Positions 1-9,476 of a stretch of 64,000 nucleotides of DNA are shown piece by piece. The stretch comes from ELB16-189 sp018266435. Its GTDB lineage: Bacteria; Bacteroidota; Bacteroidia; Cytophagales; Cyclobacteriaceae. Position 1 is the stretch's first letter. Every line of letters begins with the position of its first letter. The position numbers were made by a program, and so were the translations under genes. The DNA lies in contig CP126125.1 of assembly GCA_030123525.1 (NCBI GenBank), positions 496,001 to 560,000 of the forward strand, read 5' to 3'. The notes under the pieces were generated by a model. The model was not told where the DNA came from and did no database searches. It worked only from the letters and a program-made list of their open reading frames with translations.

Positions 1-866
1 TCATTTTTGGTATTCATCATGTTCACCAGGAAGTTACCCGGAAAATCATAATTGGCCCGGTACAACTCAAACTGGTGAATAGGGTTTTGGCGGTTAGTAA
101 CGTTATCAAACGTCAACTGAAAGTTGTCGGTGTTGGCTGCCATAAATGGTCCACCCGCACTAATCACGGTATTAAGCATTGTTCCGTTATCCACTTTTGC
201 ATAGTGAAGTGCCAACCGGAGTTTTAGGGTATTTCCAAACTTAACCCATTTGGAAATATTTCCTGAATAGATCAGGTCTTCTGCAGCGATTGTACGTGTA
301 TTTGTTTTATTCAAATCAGCTATCCCTTTATCAATCAACACAAAAAGAGAATCATAAATGGTCTTGCTCGAATCGTATTGAGGTTGCGGGTTAGCTACTC
401 CTTTCATGGCTGATACATAGGGAAGTGCTCCCCACATATCCACTAATATTCCATACGTGTAGGCCTGCAACAATTTTGCAATTCCACCATATTGCGGATT
501 ACCCTGACTGTATGTATTCTTTTTGATATAATCCAAATCGGCCAACGTACCGGCATAGTAGCTAGTAAAGGCATTATTCACATCAGCGTTAGTCAGTATA
601 TATTGGTCATAGAATCTTGTTTGAGTAGATGACCCTTGTCCACACGACTGCTGAGTAAAAATTGAAGAATAAAGGTAGAAATCACTACCCACGTAGAATG
701 CTAAGCTTCCCTGACTAGCCGTAAGCACTAAAGGAATACTTGCGTTCTTTTGAGCTGTGGGGTTAGTATTTACGTTTAGAAAATCGCTGCACGAAGTTAG
801 TGTGCCGGCAATCACTAAACTGAGAATACTAAGATGAAATATATTTTTTCGAATCTTCTTTTTCAT
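1..866 (-). CDS. SusD/RagB-like outer-membrane lipoprotein (3' end outside window)
   Basis: Partial gene: about 288 codons are present and the C-terminus lies past the left edge. The ATG is at 866. A basic start and a hydrophobic stretch lead to a lipobox (LTSC, Cys26), so the product should be a lipoprotein at the outer membrane. The following SDFLNVNTNP segment, and later helices rich in Tyr and Asp, are typical of SusD-like nutrient-binding proteins (SusD-like_2 type by recollection). It lies 20 bp downstream of a SusC gene on the same strand, so the two would form one uptake complex, with SusD as the lid over the SusC channel. The substrate cannot be told from the sequence. Confidence 0.88.
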   Translation of the reverse strand, partial: MKKKIRKNIFHLSILSLVIAGTLTSCSDFLNVNTNPTAQKNASIPLVLTASQGSLAFYVGSDFYLYSSIFTQQSCGQGSSTQTRFYDQYILTNADVNNAFTSYYAGTLADLDYIKKNTYSQGNPQYGGIAKLLQAYTYGILVDMWGALPYVSAMKGVANPQPQYDSSKTIYDSLFVLIDKGIADLNKTNTRTIAAEDLIYSGNISKWVKFGNTLKLRLALHYAKVDNGTMLNTVISAGGPFMAANTDNFQLTFDNVTNRQNPIHQFELYRANYDFPGNFLVNMMNTKN

Positions 867-886
867 AAGATGAAAGGTTTAATAAA

Positions 887-3800
887 TTAAAAAGTAAGTC
901 TCAACACAGCACCATACGTTCTGGTCTGGGGCAATGTATTGAATTCAAACCCTTGTGAATTGCTAACACCCTGGGTATTAACCTCGGGATCGAAGTGCGG
1001 ATAATTGGGGGCATACAACCAAAGGTTTCTACCCGTCAATACAATAGATGCTGCACCAAAAGGTGATTTAGAGAGCCATTTTTTGGGTAATGAATACGAT
1101 ACTGAAAGCTCTCTCAACCTAATCCAAGAACCATCAAATACTATTCCTTCGCCTTGCGTATTGTAAAGGCTTGTCCAGTATTGTTGAGCATTAAGCGCTA
1201 TGTTATTGGGAATGGGGTTGCCATTAGCATCCATTAAAGCGCGGGCGGATCCATCCGGATTATTTACCGGATCACGCAAAACTCCTTTAACAATGTAGGT
1301 TCGGTCTCTGTCGCCTGTTTCTGCGGCTACTCCCCTAAACCTCACATCTCGGATATTTCTCGATATAATATCCCCTCCTTTTCTGAAATCCAACAAAAAG
1401 CTTAGAGAGAAGTCTCTATACCTCAATGTATTTGTCAACCCTGCAAACCATTTGGGGTTGGGGTTTCCTATCACACTCACCGTGGCGGTGTTAGTAGATA
1501 CTTGACCGGCTGCTGCCCCTGCTGATGTAATCAACAAGTTTCCTTTAGCATCCCTATTAAATGGATTTCCAACAATGACTCCGTAAGGCTTCCCTGCCTG
1601 AAGTTGAGTTTGTGGTACTGTAAATCCACCCAGGAATATAGATGTTACCAACGGGTCAATTTTTACTACATTATTATCAATATGCGTCCAGTTAGCGCTG
1701 ATATTCCATGAAAACCCACTTGATGTCTTTATTGGAGTATAATTAAAAGTTACTTCCCATCCGTCAGTTTTTAACTCACCGGCATTTCGTATTTGGTTGG
1801 AATAACCTGTGGCGGCTGACACGGGGGCGTTACTCGACAAAATTATGTCTGTACTTCTTGTGCTGAAATAGCCTACATCCAATACCAGGCGATCATTTAA
1901 GAAATGAAGTTCAGTTCCAACCTCACGGGTTGTTGTAAACTCTGGTTTTAGATTTGGATTACCTGCATTGTTGCTTAGTGTATAGCCCTGCTGTCCTCTG
2001 AAGGGGTATTGCAGTTGAGGCCCAAAACCGTTACTTGGGTTTGATTGAACAAAGTAGGTATCGGTTGCATAGAGAGGCGCCTCCCGGCCAACTGTTGCAA
2101 TATTTCCTCTTAGTTTACCAAACGAAAGTATTCCGTTGCTTTTTATTGCCGGGAAAAGATCAGTAAATATCAAACTTCCGGCAATGGAAGGATAGAAATA
2201 AGAATTGTTATTGGTTGGGAACGTGGACGACCAGTCATTTCTTCCCGTTACTGTCAAATAAGCAAACTCCTTATACCCAACAGTTGCCTGAGCATACACT
2301 CCAACTAATCTTCTCTTAGAAAGGCTGTTAAAGGGCTGATACGTGCTATAGCTGGTAACTTGCCCAAACCCGCTTATGGCTGCTTGAGTAGCAACCGTTC
2401 CCTGATCACGCGCGTAGCTCTGGTTAATTTCATTTCCCAAAAGAAATGATCCGTTAAAATCTCCAAAAGTCTTTTTTGCTGTGATATTTAAGTATGAACT
2501 AGTTTGTTGACTGTAATAGTTCTCGTCTTGCGTACCTCCGGTACCTCCGGATGCTGTATACCCATTTCCTGTTCCCCCCACAGCGTCAACAGCTTTTACA
2601 TTCATCAGGTATGCGTCTGTTCCTAATTTATAGTTGATATTAAGCCAGTGCGTGATATCATAACCGACATTAAAGTTTGCCAACATTCTATCAACCCTGT
2701 CGTTGTATGTATTGTTTTGAATAGTCCACAGCGGATTGTCCGTTGATGGGTCGAAGTACGTTTGTGTACCGTTAGGATTTTGATAAGGATAGTTAGCAAG
2801 ATTATAAGAGCGTGGCAAGAAATAACCTCTGAAGAGCGGGTTGGCCTGCTGGTTTCCAATGGGTGTACGTTGTGAAATAGTATTAAAGTAAGTAAATGAT
2901 GCCCCTGCACTTAATTTTTCTGTTAAGTTCGTATTGGCCGCAACTTTAAAAGTATTTCTGGTCAGCGTATTGTTTTTCAATATACCATCTTCCCTTAGGT
3001 TAGAGTAAGAGAAAATGTAGTTCGATTTCTCGTTTCCACCTTTAAAATTTATTGAGTTCTGTACGTTGCTACCCTGACGGAAAATATCTTTTACATTATT
3101 GGGGTAAGCTTTGAGCAATTCTCTCTTGCCCAGGTAGTTAGTAACCGAATCTTGCCCGGTGATTTTAGGTCCCCATGAGTTCAATGAAAGGGGATTATAT
3201 ATTCCGTTATCACCTTGCGCATACGTGTTTTGTAATGATGGCAAACGGTTCACTTGAGTTACGTTGTAGTTTGAAGTATATTCAATGATATTCTTCTTGT
3301 TTTTACTCATTGAACCTTTTTTGGTTGTAATAATAACTGCTCCGGCAGCGGCCCGTGATCCGTACAACACAGCGGCTGCAGGACCTTTCAGGATTGTCTG
3401 CGACTCAATGTCATCAGGGTTTATATCAATCCCTCGGTTTGAATTTGAAACCCCTGTCTGTAGGGAGTTTGTACCACCTGAGTTATCAATAGGAATACCA
3501 TCAACTACAAAAAGTGGTTGGTTACTGCTATTAAAACTTGTAAAACCTCGGATAAACATCGAGGTTGATGACCCCACCATACCATTAGAACTTTGCACCC
3601 TAACACCGGCTACCTTGCCAGTAAATGCGTTAAGAAAATTTGTTTGGCGTGTATTCTCAATGTCTTCTGCCTTAACCACAGCAACTGATGTTCCTAGACT
3701 TCTTTTTTCAGATTGTAACCCAAGAGCTGTGACAACTACCTCTGAAAGCTGTGTGGCATCTGGCGCAAGAGAGACATCAATCACTGTTCTCGCACCTATT

Positions 3801-4057
3801 TCTTGTTCCTGGTTGGCATAACCAATGAAGGAAAAGACTATAGTGCCTCCTTCATCAGGAATTGACAACTTATAATTGCCATCAGAATCACTTGTTGTTC
3901 CAGTAGTTGTGCCTTTAATGAGCACATTTACACCGGGCATCTGTGAACCATCTTCTGCAGATGTTACTCTTCCCGTTACCGTTCGCGTTTGCGCTATTGC
4001 GATGCTCGTTAAAAACATCAGAATAGTCGCAATCTTAATCTGTAGATTTTTAACCAT
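887..4057 (-). CDS. SusC/RagA-family TonB-linked outer-membrane transporter
   Basis: A protein of 1056 residues that imports an oligomeric nutrient across the outer membrane using TonB energy. A signal peptide ends near residue 22 (AIAQ). A carboxypeptidase-regulatory-like beta domain (about 25-105) is followed by the plug (about 110-250), which carries VLYGSRAAAGAVIITTKKG, the hallmark of SusC proteins. The remainder is a long beta-barrel ending in an aromatic C-terminal strand (AVLRLTF). The start ATG at 4057 directly precedes the signal peptide. It is upstream of and close to the SusD gene, as in polysaccharide-utilisation loci, but no glycoside hydrolase or sigma/anti-sigma pair is visible here. 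The substrate is therefore unknown. Confidence 0.95.
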   Translation of the reverse strand: MVKNLQIKIATILMFLTSIAIAQTRTVTGRVTSAEDGSQMPGVNVLIKGTTTGTTSDSDGNYKLSIPDEGGTIVFSFIGYANQEQEIGARTVIDVSLAPDATQLSEVVVTALGLQSEKRSLGTSVAVVKAEDIENTRQTNFLNAFTGKVAGVRVQSSNGMVGSSTSMFIRGFTSFNSSNQPLFVVDGIPIDNSGGTNSLQTGVSNSNRGIDINPDDIESQTILKGPAAAVLYGSRAAAGAVIITTKKGSMSKNKKNIIEYTSNYNVTQVNRLPSLQNTYAQGDNGIYNPLSLNSWGPKITGQDSVTNYLGKRELLKAYPNNVKDIFRQGSNVQNSINFKGGNEKSNYIFSYSNLREDGILKNNTLTRNTFKVAANTNLTEKLSAGASFTYFNTISQRTPIGNQQANPLFRGYFLPRSYNLANYPYQNPNGTQTYFDPSTDNPLWTIQNNTYNDRVDRMLANFNVGYDITHWLNINYKLGTDAYLMNVKAVDAVGGTGNGYTASGGTGGTQDENYYSQQTSSYLNITAKKTFGDFNGSFLLGNEINQSYARDQGTVATQAAISGFGQVTSYSTYQPFNSLSKRRLVGVYAQATVGYKEFAYLTVTGRNDWSSTFPTNNNSYFYPSIAGSLIFTDLFPAIKSNGILSFGKLRGNIATVGREAPLYATDTYFVQSNPSNGFGPQLQYPFRGQQGYTLSNNAGNPNLKPEFTTTREVGTELHFLNDRLVLDVGYFSTRSTDIILSSNAPVSAATGYSNQIRNAGELKTDGWEVTFNYTPIKTSSGFSWNISANWTHIDNNVVKIDPLVTSIFLGGFTVPQTQLQAGKPYGVIVGNPFNRDAKGNLLITSAGAAAGQVSTNTATVSVIGNPNPKWFAGLTNTLRYRDFSLSFLLDFRKGGDIISRNIRDVRFRGVAAETGDRDRTYIVKGVLRDPVNNPDGSARALMDANGNPIPNNIALNAQQYWTSLYNTQGEGIVFDGSWIRLRELSVSYSLPKKWLSKSPFGAASIVLTGRNLWLYAPNYPHFDPEVNTQGVSNSQGFEFNTLPQTRTYGAVLRLTF

Positions 4058-4173
4058 ACTAAATCAGGTTTATTTATAAATAATTTAAAAAACAAATAAA
4101 GATTAAATAATTATAATATAAAAATTATATTAAAATATACTTATAGAGGTGGTATTGAATAAGTGGAAACCCT

Positions 4174-4208
4174 AAAAAAAAAAAGCCCAATAGGTGTATC
4201 TACTGGGC
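4174..4208 (-). terminator. Intrinsic terminator after the PorE-like gene
   Basis: On the minus strand GCCCAGTAG (4200-4208) pairs with CTATTGGGC (4185-4193), including one G-U pair, around a 6-nt loop. It is followed by eleven T (4174-4184). It lies just past the stop of the 4322-6199 gene and before the SusC start, so it separates the two units. Confidence 0.8.
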
Positions 4209-4321
4209 GATTTTCTTAAACAAAAACCTATTACTTGAAGTTGAAGTTACCAGGTAACTACTCAATTAATGGTTAGCAAATATAAAAAATTAATTAAAAT
4301 GATGTTAAAAAAATTATTTTT

Positions 4322-6199
4322 TTATAATATTCTAAACTCTATCCTTCTGTTTAGTTGGCGGTTTTCTTCTGTGTCGTTTGGTCGGATGGGCTTTTTAGAG
4401 CCAATACCAGCACGGGTTAAACGCTTGGATTCTATGCCTTTAGAAATCAGGTAATCAACTACCGATTGTGCTCGTTTTTGAGAAAGTACTTGGTTATAGT
4501 TTTCATTACCCACATCATCCGTATGCCCGCTAATCTCGACTTTGATTGACGGGTTTTCAGTTAAAAATTTGACTACTTCACCTAATTCTGTAAGAGATTT
4601 TGGGTTGATCGCATATTTATCGAACTCAAAAAAGATATTATTTAAAACGGTTACCGCGTTTTTTATTATTGGTTGCAGAACGATATTAATTTGTACCGGC
4701 CTGTCTTGATCTTTTTCTTCATAATTAAAATGTAAACTGTAAAATAAGTAGCCCGTCTCAGCTACATGTAGGGCATATTCTGATTTACCGGGAATCACTA
4801 TTAAATAGTTTCCGGTTAATGAATCAGAAGTAAATGTTGATGTTTTTTGATTAAGTCTCAGGTCAAATAATTCAACGCGTGCTTTCATCGGCTTTTGGGT
4901 TTGGCTGTTGGAAACCACACCTTTTACTACATTTCCTCGGTAGTGCACACGCAAATCCTCCGGAATAAATGCCTGGTATATTTTACTCTGGTTTACTCCC
5001 TCTTCCCTCGAGTAATAAGCGGTTGCCCCATCACTGGTTACTACAAAAGAATACTGATCTTCAAAATCATTAAGCGGGGCTCCCAGGTTTTTTGGTTCCT
5101 GCCACTGGTTATTCATTTTTTCAGAGGAATAAATGTCGTAACCGCCAAATCCTGGCAATCCATTGGATGCAAAAAATAAATTGTGGTTGTTTACATGAAT
5201 GTACGGAGCAATCTCATCAAAACTTGTATTGATAGGTTTCCCTGCGTTTTTTGCTTTCATCCACTTCCCGGCAGAATCTTTTTGAGAGTACCAAATATCA
5301 TATCCGCCCAGACCACCTTTTCTATCGCTTACAAAGTAAAGTTCACTTCCATCGGCTGAAAGAGAAGGCTGTGCTTCCCAGCCCATCGTATTAATGTTCG
5401 GCCCTAAATTCGTAGGCTTGCTCCACGCATCTCCGTTTTTTTTACTCTCGTATAAATCACATCCACGCGGTCCGCAAATGGTAAACACCAAATGGCGACC
5501 ATCGGCTGAGATGCTACAGGCTCCTTCGCGGTAGTCGCTGTTTATGCTTGAAGAAATCGAAACCGGAGCCATCCATTTGTCATTTTCTTTGGCTGATATG
5601 AAAATATCTTCGTTGTCATCATGAGCCCGGCCGTAGCGCACGGTAAAGATCATCGACTGTCCGTCAGCGGTGATGGTTGGAAAATACTGCATAGGATAGG
5701 CATTTACTGTATCATTGAGTGGCCAAACCCTATAGCCTAAATTTTCACGGTGATGTGCCCACCCATATTCGGCCTGCGATTTCCAACAAGCAGCCTGAGC
5801 AGTCTTTTGTTTATCGGCTTTTTCAATAGAAAGAAATTTATCTGCGTTGGTCTTGGCCTGTTCGTATTTCCCTGAGCGCAAATAATTTTCAGTCAGTGCG
5901 TAGTAATAAATTTTTTGCCTGGTGGGGTACGGTGTAAGTACTAATCCTTTCTCATAATAGTCTGTTGAATTAGGTAAATCGCCCCTGTTTTTATACGTGA
6001 GAGCCATTCGAAAATATGCTTCTTCAAATTTTTTATCCTTGTCAATAGCTTGTTTTAACAACCGAACGGCTTGATCGAACTGGCCACGTACCCGGAAATT
6101 ATCGGCCTCGTTATAAAGCGCAATTGCTTTTTTGTTTTTTGTCGTGAGCGTTTGGGCACACGAAAAAAAAGGAAAAAAAATAATGATCCAATACTTCAT
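4322..6199 (-). CDS. PorE-like lipoprotein: TPR, PD40 propeller, CRD, OmpA domain
   Basis: A protein of 625 residues. A short signal peptide ends in a lipobox-like FFSC (Cys14). TPR-like repeats (about 25-140) are followed by a PD40/WD40-type propeller (about 165-405), with repeats such as PSLSADGSELYFVSDR and GLGGYDIWYS. A carboxypeptidase-regulatory-like domain (about 415-500) and a C-terminal OmpA peptidoglycan-binding domain (about 515-625, motif ISGHTDDVGNENYNQVLS) complete it. This order is the one described for PorE, a peptidoglycan-anchoring periplasmic part of the type IX secretion system. Paralogues with the same order are common in Bacteroidota, so a T9SS role is an inference. It has its own terminator downstream, and 6 bp separate its start from the stop of the pabC-like gene. 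Confidence 0.82.
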   Translation of the reverse strand: MKYWIIIFFPFFSCAQTLTTKNKKAIALYNEADNFRVRGQFDQAVRLLKQAIDKDKKFEEAYFRMALTYKNRGDLPNSTDYYEKGLVLTPYPTRQKIYYYALTENYLRSGKYEQAKTNADKFLSIEKADKQKTAQAACWKSQAEYGWAHHRENLGYRVWPLNDTVNAYPMQYFPTITADGQSMIFTVRYGRAHDDNEDIFISAKENDKWMAPVSISSSINSDYREGACSISADGRHLVFTICGPRGCDLYESKKNGDAWSKPTNLGPNINTMGWEAQPSLSADGSELYFVSDRKGGLGGYDIWYSQKDSAGKWMKAKNAGKPINTSFDEIAPYIHVNNHNLFFASNGLPGFGGYDIYSSEKMNNQWQEPKNLGAPLNDFEDQYSFVVTSDGATAYYSREEGVNQSKIYQAFIPEDLRVHYRGNVVKGVVSNSQTQKPMKARVELFDLRLNQKTSTFTSDSLTGNYLIVIPGKSEYALHVAETGYLFYSLHFNYEEKDQDRPVQINIVLQPIIKNAVTVLNNIFFEFDKYAINPKSLTELGEVVKFLTENPSIKVEISGHTDDVGNENYNQVLSQKRAQSVVDYLISKGIESKRLTRAGIGSKKPIRPNDTEENRQLNRRIEFRIL

Positions 6200-6205
6200 C
6201 CTTTG

Positions 6206-6799
6206 TTAAACAATTTGATTAATGCTGATTTCAGGAGCATCAAATTTAAGCATAGCGTTGATCAGTTTTACTTTTTCATAACGATGGAGGTCGTTGATTG
6301 TGATTTTTTCTTCTTCAATTATTTTTTGATCCAATAGAAATTGGCGTTGTGTGCCGTTGAGCAAATACGTGAAGGGTGTCAGCCACTTATCTTTTCGTTT
6401 AAAAACCAAGTTGGCTACTGACGAGTCGGTTATGAATCCGTCTTTTGTAATAATCACCTCATCGCACAATTGCCGCTGATCAAAAAGAGTTTTCAATTTG
6501 CCGCGATCTTCGTACTTGTATTCATACTTCACCGTGTCATCGTTAACCAGTTTCAAACTGGAAATTGTCTTACTTGAATATGAACTAATTAATATGGATT
6601 GAATTGCCCGATCATACACCAATCGGATTTTGTGAAGGCCAACTGAAGGAAACGGGCAGGTTAGTAAATACTGGTTTAGATCAATGGGGTTGCTTCCATC
6701 AAAATACTTTAGAAAAGTACGCTCTACCCGGGCCTGATGGTAAATCAAGTTTTCAATCTCTCCTTCGTTCAGCCGGATGGATTCAATAAACCGGTACAT
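6206..6799 (-). CDS. pabC: Class IV aminotransferase, probable aminodeoxychorismate lyase
   Basis: A protein of 197 residues of the fold type IV PLP family (branched-chain aminotransferase / aminodeoxychorismate lyase). The region around YKYEDRGKL would hold the PLP lysine, and DEVIITKDGFITDSSVANL matches the family segment with the E-x-x-x-x-N-type core. It is shorter than E. coli PabC (about 270 residues); compact versions paired with pabB are usual in Bacteroidota. The 17-bp overlap with the pabB start region supports coupled translation and a shared pathway: this enzyme would release pyruvate from aminodeoxychorismate to give 4-aminobenzoate for folate. Substrate choice within class IV enzymes is uncertain from sequence alone, so the assignment rests mainly on the neighbour. 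Confidence 0.75.
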   Translation of the reverse strand: MYRFIESIRLNEGEIENLIYHQARVERTFLKYFDGSNPIDLNQYLLTCPFPSVGLHKIRLVYDRAIQSILISSYSSKTISSLKLVNDDTVKYEYKYEDRGKLKTLFDQRQLCDEVIITKDGFITDSSVANLVFKRKDKWLTPFTYLLNGTQRQFLLDQKIIEEEKITINDLHRYEKVKLINAMLKFDAPEISINQIV

Positions 6800-7757
6800 A
6801 AATTTTTTCTTGTACTTCCTGGTATTCTTTTGCTATATCACTTTGTGCGGTAATTCCTCCGCCACTTCGGTAATAATACCGGTTTCCCTGCTGTTCGATG
6901 AAACGGATCATCACGGCACTGTCTAAGGTTGCGCCATCAAAGTATCCAAAAACTCCGGTGTAGTAGCCTCGTTTTTCTTGTTCGGTTTCTTTAATAATCT
7001 CAATGGTTTCTTTCTTAGGCGCTCCACTAATACTTCCTGCGGGCAGAAGGGAAATTAAAATAGACCCTAGCCTGGATAAATAATTATCGGGAAGAGTACC
7101 CACAATTTCTGAACTTACCTGCAGTAGACTATTGTGATTGGTTATTATTTTCTCAACATAACGAAATCTCTTCACCTCAACGTGCGATGATACCAAGCTT
7201 AAATCATTGCGAAGCAAATCTACAATGGTAACGTGCTCAGAAAATTCTTTACCATCGTTCAGCAACATTTTCTCGGCATCCGGCTGAGCCGCATCAGTGG
7301 TTCCTTTCATAGGAAATGTAAAAATTTTCCCTTCTTTGATCTGAACAAAAGTTTCGGGCGAAAAAACCAAAAACTGATCTTTCCAAAAAAGTTTGTGTTT
7401 GGCTTTTACCCGGTAAAAAATTTCTTCCAGGGAACAATTCAACTCAACCGGTGTTTTAATAGTCAGGTTGACGAGATAAGAATCTCCGTGCAGAATTCTT
7501 TTATTAATGTAATCAAATTTGCGGGTATACGCATCATAGGAAATAGCTTGCGGGCTCAAGTTTATTGTATCCGAAAATATCTTATTCTCATTAAGATGTG
7601 TGTTTGAAAAATCATTGATTGAAACCAAAATACTGTCAGGTATTTCATGGATTGTCCACGCGCAAGGTCGTTCCATTTCATAATCGATCAGAAACAAAAA
7701 AGGGGTTTGTGTCTGGCCCCAGTGATTTAGTTTCGATTCAAATTCTGAGAGAGTCAT
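6783..7757 (-). CDS. pabB: Aminodeoxychorismate synthase component I
   Basis: A protein of 324 residues of the chorismate-binding family. It would aminate chorismate to 4-amino-4-deoxychorismate using ammonia from a PabA-type glutaminase. Family motifs visible are FPMKGTTDA, LRNDLSLVSSHVEV, LLPAGSISGAPKKETIEII and YYTGVFGYFDG; the PAGSISGAPK block marks the chorismate site and speaks for PabB. It is shorter than E. coli PabB because the N-terminal portion is reduced. Its 3' end overlaps the pabC-like gene by 17 bp. No pabA is present nearby, so the glutaminase must be encoded elsewhere. folD lies close by, placing two folate functions in one minus-strand run. Confidence 0.88.
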   Translation of the reverse strand: MTLSEFESKLNHWGQTQTPFLFLIDYEMERPCAWTIHEIPDSILVSINDFSNTHLNENKIFSDTINLSPQAISYDAYTRKFDYINKRILHGDSYLVNLTIKTPVELNCSLEEIFYRVKAKHKLFWKDQFLVFSPETFVQIKEGKIFTFPMKGTTDAAQPDAEKMLLNDGKEFSEHVTIVDLLRNDLSLVSSHVEVKRFRYVEKIITNHNSLLQVSSEIVGTLPDNYLSRLGSILISLLPAGSISGAPKKETIEIIKETEQEKRGYYTGVFGYFDGATLDSAVMIRFIEQQGNRYYYRSGGGITAQSDIAKEYQEVQEKIYVPVY

Positions 7758-7819
7758 TTTGATGTGTTGATGACTAACCTGTTGTTGTGACCCCGGCCAA
7801 GCATTTAAGCGTAACGCAT

Positions 7820-8440
7820 TCAGGGTATATTCATGTACTTATGAATCTGCAACGAAACTTTCCACTTCGGGTGGGTTTTAACATACTCAATAATCAGCGG
7901 AATCATCTCCTTTTCTTTAGACCACTCGGGTTGCAGAAATAATTCACAAGCAGGACCGGTCTTAGCGGCATGCGCTTCTGCCCAATCGAAATCGTTTTTG
8001 TTGTAGATTATTATTTTCAATTCATTTGCCTGATTAAAAACGGAAGAATGAGGAGGCTTAAATTTTTTTGGCGAAACACAAATCCAATTCCAGGTTCCTG
8101 TCAACGGGTAGGCTCCTGAAGTTTCGATGTTGGTTTTTAACCCAGCGGCTTGCAGTTCTTTTGTCAGTTCACTCAAATTATACATGGCCGGTTCGCCTCC
8201 GGTTATCACGGCTATTTTGCTTCCCGAGTTTTTTGCTCTTCTCACAATTTCTTCCGTTTCTATTTTTGGATGAGCTGTAGCATCCCACGATTCTTTCACA
8301 TCGCACCACACGCACCCTACGTCACATCCGGCCAGACGAATAAAGTACGCGGCATGGCCCTGATAAAACCCTTCACCCTGAATGGTGTAGAATGATTCCA
8401 TTACGGGCAGGGTCATGTATTGAGAAGTTGGGGTGTTCAT
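7820..8440 (-). CDS. queE: 7-carboxy-7-deazaguanine synthase (radical SAM)
   Basis: A protein of 206 residues. The N-terminal ESFYTIQGEGFYQGHAAYFI block and the cluster-binding cysteines C39, C43 and C46 in CDVGCVWC identify a QueE-type radical SAM enzyme, which contracts 6-carboxytetrahydropterin to 7-carboxy-7-deazaguanine on the path to queuosine. Further conserved segments are AVITGGEPAMYNL and ETSGAYPLTGTWNWICVSPK. Length matches the short QueE form of many bacteria. It lies 62 bp upstream of pabB on the same strand. Other queuosine genes (queC, queD, queF) are not in the window. The ATG at 8440 is accepted, although MESFYTIQ (Met14) would also be possible. Confidence 0.93.
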   Translation of the reverse strand: MNTPTSQYMTLPVMESFYTIQGEGFYQGHAAYFIRLAGCDVGCVWCDVKESWDATAHPKIETEEIVRRAKNSGSKIAVITGGEPAMYNLSELTKELQAAGLKTNIETSGAYPLTGTWNWICVSPKKFKPPHSSVFNQANELKIIIYNKNDFDWAEAHAAKTGPACELFLQPEWSKEKEMIPLIIEYVKTHPKWKVSLQIHKYMNIP

Positions 8441-8514
8441 ATTATCCCATTCAACATTTCAAGTTCAAGATTCAACCTTTAGCCTGTTTTCTATATTGAA
8501 TTTAAAATAGATTT

Positions 8515-9402
8515 CTAAGGATGCCTGAGTTCTGTGGCTTTCAATGTATTCAGTAGCAACGAAGCAATGGTCATTGGACCAACACCTCCGGGAACAGGTG
8601 TAATAAATGAGGTCTTGGGTGCTACATTTTTAAAATCAACATCACCGGTTATGTAGAAACCATTTTTATGCGAAGGATCGTCTACTTTAGTGGTACCAAT
8701 ATCTATTACCACTGCCCCTTCTTTTACCATGTCTGCTGTTACTAACTTTGGTTTGCCCACGGCTACCAGCAATATATCAGCCTGTCGTGTATAGCTTGTA
8801 ATGTCTTGGGTGTATTTATGACAGATCGTAACTGTGGCGCGGCCTTGCTCGGTGAGCATCATGCTGAGGGGGGCACCGGCAATCCGGCTGGCTCCTACCA
8901 CCACACAATGTTTCCCTTCTGTGTCTATATTATATCGTCTCAATAATTCCATTACACCATACGGAGTGGCCGGCATGAGCAATGGATTTTTTGAAAAAAT
9001 ACTTCCAAAGTTACGGTTGGTAAATCCGTCCACATCTTTATCCGGGCGGATTTTTTCGGTGATACGCTCCACGCTGATGTGAGCGGGCAACGGCAACTGC
9101 ACAATGAACCCATCCACGTCTTCATCGCGGTTGACCTGGTCTATGTGTTTCATCAGTTTGTCTTCACTGATGGTATCGGCAAAGCGCATCATGGTATAGT
9201 GAAATCCTGCTGCTTTGCAGGCTTTCACTTTGTTGTCAACATACGTTTGGCTGGCACCGTCATCGCCCACTAAAATGATGGCGAGATGTGGCACTTTTTT
9301 GTTCTGGTTTTTGCGCTCGGCTACTTTCGCGGCAATTTCTGCTTTGATGTCGTTAGAGACTTTGCGGCCATCGATTAATGTGTAGGTAGTTGTTGTCGTC
9401 AT
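8515..9402 (-). CDS. folD: Methylenetetrahydrofolate dehydrogenase / cyclohydrolase
   Basis: A protein of 295 residues, standard for FolD. This bifunctional cytosolic enzyme interconverts 5,10-methylene-, methenyl- and 10-formyl-tetrahydrofolate. Visible signatures are AIILVGDDGASQTYVDNKVK, with the conserved Tyr and Lys of the active site, DGFIVQLPLPAHI, KDVDGFTNRNFG, the nucleotide-binding VVVGASRIAGAPLSMML, and near the C-terminus FITPVPGGVGPMTIASLLLN. The N-terminus starts MTTTTTYTLIDGRKVS; the Thr run is unusual but the frame is unambiguous. It follows lepA on the same strand with a 74-bp gap that contains a nested inverted repeat. Confidence 0.96.
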   Translation of the reverse strand: MTTTTTYTLIDGRKVSNDIKAEIAAKVAERKNQNKKVPHLAIILVGDDGASQTYVDNKVKACKAAGFHYTMMRFADTISEDKLMKHIDQVNRDEDVDGFIVQLPLPAHISVERITEKIRPDKDVDGFTNRNFGSIFSKNPLLMPATPYGVMELLRRYNIDTEGKHCVVVGASRIAGAPLSMMLTEQGRATVTICHKYTQDITSYTRQADILLVAVGKPKLVTADMVKEGAVVIDIGTTKVDDPSHKNGFYITGDVDFKNVAPKTSFITPVPGGVGPMTIASLLLNTLKATELRHP

Positions 9403-9407
9403 TTTTT

Positions 9408-9475
9408 AATTACAGATTACCGATTTCAAATTTCAACTCGCAGAGGTCATAATTTGTGACCTGAGATTTGTAATT
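9408..9475. repeat. Nested inverted repeat in the lepA-folD gap
   Basis: AATTACAGAT (9408-9417) is matched by ATTTGTAATT (9466-9475) with one mismatch. Inside, AGGTCA (9444-9449) faces TGACCT (9457-9462). The gap between lepA and folD is almost entirely this structure. There is no T-tract, so it is not a standard terminator; it could be an mRNA hairpin or a short interspersed repeat. Confidence 0.55.
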
Positions 9476-9476
9476 C

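Noticed and set aside
3285..3821. A 178-codon plus-strand frame opposite SusC
   Set aside because: It mirrors the plug domain of SusC and has no signal of its own.
1..4057. SusC/SusD pair as a complete polysaccharide-utilisation locus
   Set aside because: No glycoside hydrolase, sulfatase or sigma/anti-sigma pair is present in the window; only the uptake pair can be claimed.
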